Shown: piece by piece, positions 29,567 through 38,179 of the stretch
Numbering within the stretch: the first letter of the stretch is position 1
How the letters are laid out: each line of letters opens with the position of its first letter
Source of the DNA: Allomuricauda sp.
GTDB taxonomy: Bacteria > Bacteroidota > Bacteroidia > Flavobacteriales > Flavobacteriaceae
Length of the DNA: 64,000 nucleotides
Reading direction: 5' to 3'
Assembly (NCBI GenBank): GCA_003712125.1
Contig: RHLF01000002.1
Location: 806,001-870,000 of the forward strand
Position numbers and translations under genes: made by a program
Notes under the pieces: generated by a model
What the model was told of the DNA's origin: nothing
Database searches by the model: none
The model's input: only the letters and a program-made list of their open reading frames with translations

Positions 29567-30918
29567 AGGCAGGATGGCAACATATGGTTCTTTGGTTTTT
29601 ACCGTTGGCGGGTTGTGTGGAGCCCTTTGAGGTAGACCCTGAAATTATTGGAACCTCCAGCTTGGAGGGCACCTTGATTGTGCAGGCGAATATTACGAAC
29701 ACTAACGGAAGACAACAGGTATTTTTAAGTAGAATGCAACAAGTAGAGAGCGATAGCACTGTAAATGTTCCAGAAAATACGTTGTTCAACCCGTTTACTC
29801 CCGTATTGATACAAAATGGGTTGGAACCTCAATTTGAGTCTGATGCCATCGTACAGGTGAGGGATGATTTGGGTACCGTATATGCATTCAATGAGGTTGA
29901 ACCGGGTACGTATGAATCTGCGACGATTTTCGCCGCCGATCCCAACCGATCGTACCAATTGGTTGTGACCACAAGCGATAATGAAGCCTACGTTTCGAAC
30001 ACGGTTTCTGTTCCGAACGTATCCTCAATAGACGCCATTTATGCAGAACGCATAATGACCGATTTAGGGCAGGAAGGCATGGCCATCTTTGTCGATTCTT
30101 CGGTGCCCCAAGACGGCGATAACCTGATTCGATACGCCTATGAAGAGACCTATAAAATAATTGCTCCCAATTGGACTCCAAGTGAATTTCAAATCATTAG
30201 AGAAGACCTGGAGTTCGTTTTTGACCCGGTTACGGGTGAACAAACAGGTATTCTTTACCCCGACGTGACTACGGTGCCCAGGGCCCGGGAAGAAAGGGTG
30301 TGTTTCAAAACAGATTACTCCGCCGAGGTCATTTTAGGTGACCTCGATAATGTTACAAACAATAGTATTTCACGCAATAGAGTGCGGTTTTTAGACAGGA
30401 ACAATCCAGTGATATCGCATCGCTACAGCATTTTGGTCAGGCAGTTTGTCACGTCTCAGACGGCTTTTAATTTTTATGAAAACCTGAGAAATTTTTCCAG
30501 CAGTGAAAGTTTGTTCAGTCAAGTGCAACCTGGACCTATAGAGGGCAATATTCAAAATGCAAATGGAGAACCGGTATTGGGCTTGTTCGAAGTGACAACA
30601 GAGACTAGCCAACGCTTATATTTTAATTATGCGGACTTTTTTCCGGGCGAACCCTTGCCACCTTACTTTGGCGACGGGTTCAATTGTGATCGAGTGTTGA
30701 GTCCGCCCTTGCCTAATCCTGAACGGGATGGCCCGCCTTCACCCGATGGTGCATGTCCTCAACCTTTGATTGAGCGCATAAAACTGGGTTTGGTAGAGTA
30801 TGTGGATGTGAATGGTAATCCAGGTATATGTGAAGGCCCTTATTTTGTAACACCTACGCTATGCGGAGATTGCACTATCGTAGGTAGTAATGTTGTACCT
30901 GATTTTTGGGAAGAATGA
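29563..30918 (+). CDS. DUF4249 lipoprotein (copy 2)
   Basis: ATG 29563 overlaps the previous TGA (ATGA); LAGCVEPFEVDPEIIGTSSLEGTLIVQANITN; paralogous to neighbours. Confidence 0.8.
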   Translation: MKAGWQHMVLWFLPLAGCVEPFEVDPEIIGTSSLEGTLIVQANITNTNGRQQVFLSRMQQVESDSTVNVPENTLFNPFTPVLIQNGLEPQFESDAIVQVRDDLGTVYAFNEVEPGTYESATIFAADPNRSYQLVVTTSDNEAYVSNTVSVPNVSSIDAIYAERIMTDLGQEGMAIFVDSSVPQDGDNLIRYAYEETYKIIAPNWTPSEFQIIREDLEFVFDPVTGEQTGILYPDVTTVPRAREERVCFKTDYSAEVILGDLDNVTNNSISRNRVRFLDRNNPVISHRYSILVRQFVTSQTAFNFYENLRNFSSSESLFSQVQPGPIEGNIQNANGEPVLGLFEVTTETSQRLYFNYADFFPGEPLPPYFGDGFNCDRVLSPPLPNPERDGPPSPDGACPQPLIERIKLGLVEYVDVNGNPGICEGPYFVTPTLCGDCTIVGSNVVPDFWEE

Positions 30919-32225
30919 AGATAGTTAAACGCATAGTTCTTGTTTTGGGTGTTTTATTGGTTATAGCTTCTTGTATTGAAGAGCTGGAAACCGAAGTTTT
31001 TAGTGAAACGGATTTACCGGATATTTTGATCGTGGAAGCGACCTTGACCGATGAATTTAAACAACATGATATCAAATTAAGTTTGTTGGATTCCTTGGTC
31101 GACTTAGAAACCGATACCATTTTCAATCCATTTATCCCCCCAAGGGATGTTGAAATCGATTTGGTCAAACATGAAAGTGGCGCTTCGGTTCAAGTAACGA
31201 CCTCCAATGGAATGACCTATGATTTTTTTGAAGCTAGCCCAGGATTGTATCGCTCGAATCAAGAGTTTGCCGTAGCATCGGACGTTGATTATCAATTGTC
31301 CATCCGAAGGCAGAACGGTAAGGAATATAGCTCAGACCCCATGAAAATTGAAGGTATGGCAACAATTGGCAATATTTATGCCGAACGGACCGTCTCCGAT
31401 TTGGGCACGGTGGGTGTAGGTATCTTTATTGATTCAGAGACCCTTTCAGGCAATACGGGTAATTTAAGGTTCACCTATGATGAGACGCACAAAATAATAG
31501 CACCCAATTGGACATCTTTTCAATTCGAATTGACCAATTATGATCCCTGTGCCTTACCGGTACCAACATATGATTTAGAAATTGTTGAACGAACCACAGA
31601 GAGCAGAGTCTGTTTTAGTACAGAAGCCTCTCAAGAAATAGTACAAAGCCAACTAGATTTTAGTTCGGGTCAAAATTTGGAGCGCTTTATGGTACGCTTT
31701 ATAAGTCAAGATGATTATAAAATTGCCAATCGTTATAGTATCGAAGTACAACAAATGGTCTCTGGAGCGCAAGCATACGGGTTCTATGAACAGTTGGATA
31801 ATTTTAGCCGCAGTGACAACCTGTTTTCTCAAATACAACCGGGATTGCTGGGCGGCAATATAAGTATGGCTGATGGTAGTCAAGACGGGGTTATTGGTTT
31901 TTTTGACGTGGTCTCAGTTTCTAAAAGTCGCTTGTTTTTTAATTATGACGATTTTTTTGAAGGTGAGGAATTACCGGATTATCCTGTGGATTGCGGATTG
32001 CACTCATCACCTGAGTCGCACGCCTCATACTGTGCCAGTGGTTTGCTAGCCAATGATTGTCCGCAATCAATTATCGAGCGGGTAGATATTGGTGTGATAT
32101 CTTATGTGGGTGTAAACGGACTCAATCTTGGAACCTGTCCCGGACCTTATTTATATGTAGCCACACCCTGCGGTGATTGTACAAGACTAGGTAGCAATGT
32201 GGTTCCCGAATTTTGGGAAGAATAA
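30915..32225 (+). CDS. DUF4249 lipoprotein (copy 3)
   Basis: ATG 30915 overlaps the previous TGA; IASCIEELETEVFSETDLPDILIVEATLTDE; paralogous to neighbours. Confidence 0.8.
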   Translation: MKIVKRIVLVLGVLLVIASCIEELETEVFSETDLPDILIVEATLTDEFKQHDIKLSLLDSLVDLETDTIFNPFIPPRDVEIDLVKHESGASVQVTTSNGMTYDFFEASPGLYRSNQEFAVASDVDYQLSIRRQNGKEYSSDPMKIEGMATIGNIYAERTVSDLGTVGVGIFIDSETLSGNTGNLRFTYDETHKIIAPNWTSFQFELTNYDPCALPVPTYDLEIVERTTESRVCFSTEASQEIVQSQLDFSSGQNLERFMVRFISQDDYKIANRYSIEVQQMVSGAQAYGFYEQLDNFSRSDNLFSQIQPGLLGGNISMADGSQDGVIGFFDVVSVSKSRLFFNYDDFFEGEELPDYPVDCGLHSSPESHASYCASGLLANDCPQSIIERVDIGVISYVGVNGLNLGTCPGPYLYVATPCGDCTRLGSNVVPEFWEE

Positions 32226-32235
32226 ACAACTGATT

Positions 32236-33996
32236 ATGAAAAAAAGAAATTTCCTGACCCTAACCTTATTTTTTGCAGTAGTGACCTCATGGTCCCAATA
32301 TGTCATCAGATCTGTTGAAGAATTAAATAATTTGAAACAGGTTCCCCAAGAAAAGGTTTTCGTGAATCATACGGGGCCTGTGGTATTTGCAGGGGAGTAT
32401 ATGTATTATAGTTTTCAGTGTTTTAACGCTCAAAATAGCAGGCCATCAGCAGTAAGTAAAGTGGGGTATATTGCTTTGGTAAATGAAGAACGTGAATATG
32501 TGTTGGAACAAAAAATCAAATTGGTCAAAGGTTTAGGACAGGGTGATTTTTTCGTTTCTACCGATATCGCTTCAGGGAATTACAAACTTTTGGGATATAC
32601 CCAATGGATGAAGAATAATGGGTTGGCCCAAGTATTCAAAGACGATGTGGTTATCGTTAATCCGTATACTGTTGATCAATCCGCTTTGTTGGCAGATGCA
32701 GCTGCGGAAGAAAAAGAAATGGTGGCGCAAACCGCTCAAGTCATGGATTCCTCCACCGTTGGGTTGTTATTGAACGGTACGGTTTATGGAAAACGGGAAA
32801 AGGTCAACTTTTCATTAAAAAACTACAAGGGCAATTTGGGTAACGGCACCTATACCATTAAAATTAGGAAGAAAAGTGTCATCAACCCTGTGAACAAAAT
32901 GAATGCCATTACCTATGCCAAGGATTATTTGAATGTTGACAAGCAAATAAAATTGAAGGTTGGTGACAGTTTGTTTTTACCGGAACAGCGCGGGGAGTTG
33001 TTATTTGGAACGGTAACTGACGCGCTTTCAAACCAGCCCCTTTCGAATACTCCGGTGGTGGTTTCACTTCCTGGGAAAGAATTCGTGTTGAAATTTGCCA
33101 CCACTGATGACAATGGAACTTTTTACACGTATTTGCGAAAAGATTACAAGGAGCGCGTTGCCATTGTTCAGGTAGAAGACTCCGATAGGGACGTGGATAT
33201 TGTGATCAAAGCTCCTCGAAAATTGGATGTGTCCGAATTGGAATTCGGTACGTTTACCTTCAATGAAAAACTAGCCTCCGCCATTAAGAAACGAAGTGTT
33301 CATAACCAGATAGAGAACCAGTTTTTTTCACTAAAACCTGATTCTATTCTTTTGGGAGATCCCATCGACCCGTTTGATGGGGGAATTCCTGAGGTTTTTG
33401 TTTTAGACGACTATACCCGCTTCCCCACCTTTCAAGAAACCTTGGTTGAGATCTTAAACAATGCGGGATACCGTAACAATGCAGAGGGCAATGACTATAT
33501 ACGAATTGCGCAAGATTTTGAAACCTTTAATGAAGAATTCAATAGTTTCCCGGCGATTGTGCTGTTTGATGGGGTGTATATCACAAATCATGAGGCAATG
33601 AAGGAGTTTGATGCGCGAACCATTAAAAGCATTAGCCTTATTCGAGATCAATTTCAGTTGGCCAATAAGGAATATCAGGGAATATTATCGGTTGAAACTT
33701 TTGACGGAGATTATTTTGAAAACTACAACCAAATAAATGGTACTATCAATTCGATAATAAAACCAACGCCCATCAAGAATTACTATGTGCAAACCTATGG
33801 GAGCAACGATTTCAATCGAATTCCTGATTACCGAACACTGCTATTTTGGAAACCCAATGTTGTAGTGGAGGAAGGCAGTAATCTAGATTTTGAATTCTTC
33901 ACCTCCGACATCAGTGGCGAATATGAGGTCATCGTCGATGGTTTTACCACGTTTGGCAAGCCCATTTCTTTTACACGAAGTATTTTTGTTGAATAG
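32236..33996 (+). CDS. Large secreted protein, possibly macroglobulin (MG)/Ig-like
   Basis: Start MKKRNFLTLTLFFAVVTSWSQ; VFVNHTGPVVFAGEYMYYSFQCFNA...LNGTVYGKREKVNFSLKNYKGNLGNGTYTIKIRKKS. Confidence 0.6.
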   Translation: MKKRNFLTLTLFFAVVTSWSQYVIRSVEELNNLKQVPQEKVFVNHTGPVVFAGEYMYYSFQCFNAQNSRPSAVSKVGYIALVNEEREYVLEQKIKLVKGLGQGDFFVSTDIASGNYKLLGYTQWMKNNGLAQVFKDDVVIVNPYTVDQSALLADAAAEEKEMVAQTAQVMDSSTVGLLLNGTVYGKREKVNFSLKNYKGNLGNGTYTIKIRKKSVINPVNKMNAITYAKDYLNVDKQIKLKVGDSLFLPEQRGELLFGTVTDALSNQPLSNTPVVVSLPGKEFVLKFATTDDNGTFYTYLRKDYKERVAIVQVEDSDRDVDIVIKAPRKLDVSELEFGTFTFNEKLASAIKKRSVHNQIENQFFSLKPDSILLGDPIDPFDGGIPEVFVLDDYTRFPTFQETLVEILNNAGYRNNAEGNDYIRIAQDFETFNEEFNSFPAIVLFDGVYITNHEAMKEFDARTIKSISLIRDQFQLANKEYQGILSVETFDGDYFENYNQINGTINSIIKPTPIKNYYVQTYGSNDFNRIPDYRTLLFWKPNVVVEEGSNLDFEFFTSDISGEYEVIVDGFTTFGKPISFTRSIFVE

Positions 33997-34192
33997 CTCC
34001 CTTAACGATTATTTTCTTTATTCGAACTAAAATTAGATGTGATATTGTATAGCTGATTCATCTAGGTCATTGATACATTAACAGCTAATTTGAATGAATT
34101 TTCGAAGATTTTTACTTTCCCTTAAAAGAAAATAGTTTAAAATAATAGAGTATATATTCTATAATATTCTATTTTTGTGGCAAATAGTAAAG

Positions 34193-35728
34193 ATGCTCAC
34201 TAAAGTATTTGGGAGTGCGGTATTTGGGGTGGAAGCCCAAACCATTACCGTGGAAGTCAATGTCGACAAGGGAGTCGGATACCACTTGGTAGGACTACCT
34301 GACAACGCTATAAAAGAAAGCAATTATCGCATCGCGGCGGCGCTAAAAAATAATGGACATAAAATTCCAGGAAAGAAGATTACCATCAATATGGCGCCTG
34401 CTGATCTGCGTAAAGAGGGATCGGCCTATGATTTGACTTTGGCCATAGGCATTTTAGTGGCATCAGCGCAGATTCAAGCGCAACAAATAGATAACTATGT
34501 AATCATGGGTGAGCTTTCCCTTGATGGGGCTATCCAGCCCATAAAGGGAGCATTGCCGATTGCCATACAAGCACGAAAAGAGGGTTTTGAAGGCTTTATT
34601 TTACCAAGGGAAAATGCCAGGGAAGCAGCAGTCGTTGAAGGTTTGAAGGTCTTTGGAGTGCGTACTATTAAAGAAGTGATTGATTTTTTCGATAGCGGAG
34701 AACCACTTCAACGAACCGTTGTAAATACCAGGGAAGAGTTCTTCAAGAATTTGGATATTCCTGAATTTGATTTTTCTGATGTCAAAGGACAAGAAAGTAT
34801 AAAACGATGCATGGAAATTGCGGCAGCAGGCGGGCATAATATCATTTTAATAGGACCACCTGGGGCAGGAAAAACCATGTTGGCGAAACGGTTACCATCT
34901 ATTTTACCTCCTATGACACTACATGAAGCCTTGGAAACAACGAAGATTCACAGCGTGGTTGGTAAGAATTCCAACAATGGGCTAATGAGTCAACGGCCCT
35001 TTCGTTCTCCGCATCATACCACAAGCAGTGTGGCCTTGGTGGGAGGGGGTAGTTATCCCCAACCGGGAGAGATTTCATTGGCACATAATGGGGTGTTGTT
35101 TTTAGACGAACTCCCCGAGTTTGAGCGTAAGGTGTTAGAGGTAATGCGCCAACCCCTGGAAGATCGTGAGGTCACCATTTCAAGGGCCAGATTTACGGTT
35201 ACCTATCCGAGTAGCTTTATGCTGGTAGCAAGCATGAACCCTAGTCCAAATGGTTATTTTAATTCCCCTGATGCCCCTGTGAAATCATCCCCTATGGAAA
35301 TGCAACGTTATTTAGGTAAGGTATCGGGCCCTTTACTGGATCGTATAGATATTCATATTGAAGTCACTCCGGTTCCTTTTGAAAAATTAGCGGAAGAGCG
35401 AAAAGGCGAGAGCAGTGTAGAAATTAGGAAACGGGTCATAGCAGCTCGAGAGTGTCAAATAAAACGCTTCGCACTTCTGGCAAAGGTGCATTACAATGCC
35501 CAAATGAGCACAAAACAGATTCGGGAATTTTGTGCCTTGGATAATACTTCGAAAAAGCTGCTTAAAAGAGCCATGGAACGACTCAATTTATCAGCAAGAG
35601 CCTATGACCGCATACTAAAGGTAGCACGAACCATCGCAGATTTAGCGGCTTCAGAAAATGTTGACGGGGACCATATTTATGAGGCCATTCAGTACCGCAG
35701 TCTAGACCGTGAGGGTTGGCTGGGGTAA
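34193..35728 (+). CDS. YifB/ComM family Mg chelatase-like AAA ATPase
   Basis: MLTKVFGSAVFGVEAQTITVEVNVDKGVGYHLVGLPDNAIKES; IILIGPPGAGKTMLAKRLPSILPPM; C-terminal Mg-chelatase helical domain. Confidence 0.95.
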   Translation: MLTKVFGSAVFGVEAQTITVEVNVDKGVGYHLVGLPDNAIKESNYRIAAALKNNGHKIPGKKITINMAPADLRKEGSAYDLTLAIGILVASAQIQAQQIDNYVIMGELSLDGAIQPIKGALPIAIQARKEGFEGFILPRENAREAAVVEGLKVFGVRTIKEVIDFFDSGEPLQRTVVNTREEFFKNLDIPEFDFSDVKGQESIKRCMEIAAAGGHNIILIGPPGAGKTMLAKRLPSILPPMTLHEALETTKIHSVVGKNSNNGLMSQRPFRSPHHTTSSVALVGGGSYPQPGEISLAHNGVLFLDELPEFERKVLEVMRQPLEDREVTISRARFTVTYPSSFMLVASMNPSPNGYFNSPDAPVKSSPMEMQRYLGKVSGPLLDRIDIHIEVTPVPFEKLAEERKGESSVEIRKRVIAARECQIKRFALLAKVHYNAQMSTKQIREFCALDNTSKKLLKRAMERLNLSARAYDRILKVARTIADLAASENVDGDHIYEAIQYRSLDREGWLG

Positions 35729-35730
35729 AT

Positions 35731-37923
35731 CTATTGCTCTTTGAACAAGTAATTCAGCTCTGCCCCATAATTTTCCCATTCTTGTTTGTCAGGATCGTAT
35801 AACCAAGAAAAACTGGCCACCGCTTCATCACCCTCAAATTCGAATTCGAAATGCAGGCGATAAGACGAAAGATTTAGATATCGGGTTTCAGATATGGGAA
35901 AGAGTTGTTTGCTGGCAATTCCCTGTCGCTTGTACATCAGTTTTCCGTCTTTGAGGAATAACTTTCGGGTATTCTCCACGCCCTCTTTTGAGTAGGTTCC
36001 AACAACCTTTTGGTACTGTTCCAATAATTGGGTGGAATCTTTTTCTTTCACATATGCGATATGCTGTAACACATACCTGAGGTAATAGTGGTTCGGATTG
36101 GCTTTAATGGCGGCCTTAAAGGCTGCTTCGGCTTTTTCATAATCTCCTTGCTGCAAAACTTCTTCAGCCGTTGTTATGGTATCATCCAATTTCCAAATCC
36201 AATAGGGTACCCTTCCGTTTTGGTAATGTTCTTCAACCTTAGCCGCATAGAATTCCCCTTGTGCATCCCTTTTAAAGTCGTACGAAGCTGAATATTGGTT
36301 GGGTTCCCCAATCACCATTTGATTCGCACCGGCAGGTATCATGATCCTAATTTTCTGATTGGAGTAATAATTCAACAAACGATCTTCTTCGACCCATAAA
36401 TCAACAGTCGCTTCGCTTTGGTGTGAGCGATAAACCCCAGTAAAGGCTTGTAAATAATCCTGGTCTATTTTGCGATCTGCCATAAAGTCTATAGCGGGTT
36501 CAAAGACCTTATTGATCGTGTCTTGGTTGGGGTGCACCAGTCTGATTTTTTCATAGGTACTACGGGCAGCTTGCTCGTCACCTTTTAAAATCAAGGGGGG
36601 GAGTGAAAAAGGGAAAATAAAATTATTCCCTGGATTCAAACTAATATATAGATTGACCATTTTAAGGTACTCCTCATAATCGCCAATCACCAAAGTGGCA
36701 TCGGCAATATTCTCAATATTATAAAAGCTTTTTGAAGCGCTAAACCGTTCTAAGGCCGTATTGAAAAAACCTTGGGCATCTTTGGTCTCCCCATAAATGC
36801 CATAAAGAATGTTGTTTAGGGATTGGTTTTGAGGTGAAATTTCCAATTGCATTTCAACCAATTCCTTGGCCTTGTCAAACTCATCATAGGCCAAATATTT
36901 ATTGGCCATGGCTTCCATTCGCAAATCATATGGCAGGCGTTCACGATACCTATATGCCTTGTCCGCATGGGCTTGTTCATCAATTTTACCGCGGCTAAAA
37001 CGGATGTTTCTACGAGAACTTTTTAAATAGGCCAGGGCGAAGGTGCTGTCTAAATCAATTGCATTCTCATAATTGGAATACACAAACTCCTTGATGGCGG
37101 GGATGGAAGTACTGACAAACTCCTTGATGCTTAAGTCAAGATATTGCAGCCGATTGTCTTCAGGGAGCGCGATGGCTTGGCGCACGTAAACACTTACCTC
37201 ATCAACAAGATCTAACAAATCGACACCGCTAAACGTTTCGCTGCTTTTTATATTCCCATTTTTACTATCTCGTACATTCACCTCAATGGTGTATTCATCA
37301 TCGACTATGTCGTAGGTGCCATCTACATAAACGGAAGCCGCTACACTCGACTCCAACACCTTGTCTGCTGTACTTCGGGCGTAATTTAGACTGGGGGCAA
37401 TATTTTTATCCTGTGACAAGTCATAGTACAACAATTCAGAAATACCTTCTCCTATCCATTTAAGTTCTTTGTTTTCATTGACTTGTTGAAAGTTGTAGAT
37501 TGGTATTTCGGTTCTGAACTCTTCCTTGGTAATTGTCGTTTGCGTCATTTCACCAAAGGAATCGACAAAGGCAATCTCTTTGGTGGTCGCACCAAGATCG
37601 GTGGTGCCAAACCCAATATAAAGACCAATAATTACCAAGATCACATTGGTGGGAAATATGATTTTCTCGCGAAGCTTTATAATTCTTTTGTTAATGCGTT
37701 CTTGGTGGTATAAATAAATGAGAAGGGAAGGGATGATGCCCACAAAGAACCAAAGAAAGATGTCTACCCAATGGGGTGAAATTTGATATCGATTAAGAAT
37801 CCATTCTAAAAATTGTAGAAAAGTCCAGGCGGCAACGAGGTAAGCTGCCAAATATTGAATCGTAGTAAGCCACTTTCTGGTTTTGGGGTTTTTACCCGCC
37901 ATTGATTTTCTTTTTTTGCTCAA
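35731..37923 (-). CDS. Membrane-anchored TPR protein with FlgO/TolB-like N-terminal region
   Basis: Two N-terminal TMs; IPIYNFQQVNENKELKWIGEGISELLYYDLSQ...; TPR helices in the C-terminal half. Confidence 0.65.
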   Translation of the reverse strand: MSKKRKSMAGKNPKTRKWLTTIQYLAAYLVAAWTFLQFLEWILNRYQISPHWVDIFLWFFVGIIPSLLIYLYHQERINKRIIKLREKIIFPTNVILVIIGLYIGFGTTDLGATTKEIAFVDSFGEMTQTTITKEEFRTEIPIYNFQQVNENKELKWIGEGISELLYYDLSQDKNIAPSLNYARSTADKVLESSVAASVYVDGTYDIVDDEYTIEVNVRDSKNGNIKSSETFSGVDLLDLVDEVSVYVRQAIALPEDNRLQYLDLSIKEFVSTSIPAIKEFVYSNYENAIDLDSTFALAYLKSSRRNIRFSRGKIDEQAHADKAYRYRERLPYDLRMEAMANKYLAYDEFDKAKELVEMQLEISPQNQSLNNILYGIYGETKDAQGFFNTALERFSASKSFYNIENIADATLVIGDYEEYLKMVNLYISLNPGNNFIFPFSLPPLILKGDEQAARSTYEKIRLVHPNQDTINKVFEPAIDFMADRKIDQDYLQAFTGVYRSHQSEATVDLWVEEDRLLNYYSNQKIRIMIPAGANQMVIGEPNQYSASYDFKRDAQGEFYAAKVEEHYQNGRVPYWIWKLDDTITTAEEVLQQGDYEKAEAAFKAAIKANPNHYYLRYVLQHIAYVKEKDSTQLLEQYQKVVGTYSKEGVENTRKLFLKDGKLMYKRQGIASKQLFPISETRYLNLSSYRLHFEFEFEGDEAVASFSWLYDPDKQEWENYGAELNYLFKEQ

Positions 37924-38179
37924 GATACTAATAAAGGATATAATTTTTATTGCAAATTTTAGGCCATTATTGCCACATTTTGAATTGCAATTCTGTAGTA
38001 AGATAATTAAGGAAAACTATTCAAGGTAGTGCTGTGCCCACTTGCGAAAGGACAAGCGATGGTAGCAGGTGATATTCGTAAACATAATTTCTTAACTTAC
38101 CTTTGATTTTTACATCCCCCTTTTAAAGTTAGTAGGTTTAGTATCAAATTTTTACAGCAGTTTTGTAATTGGTTGTGGC

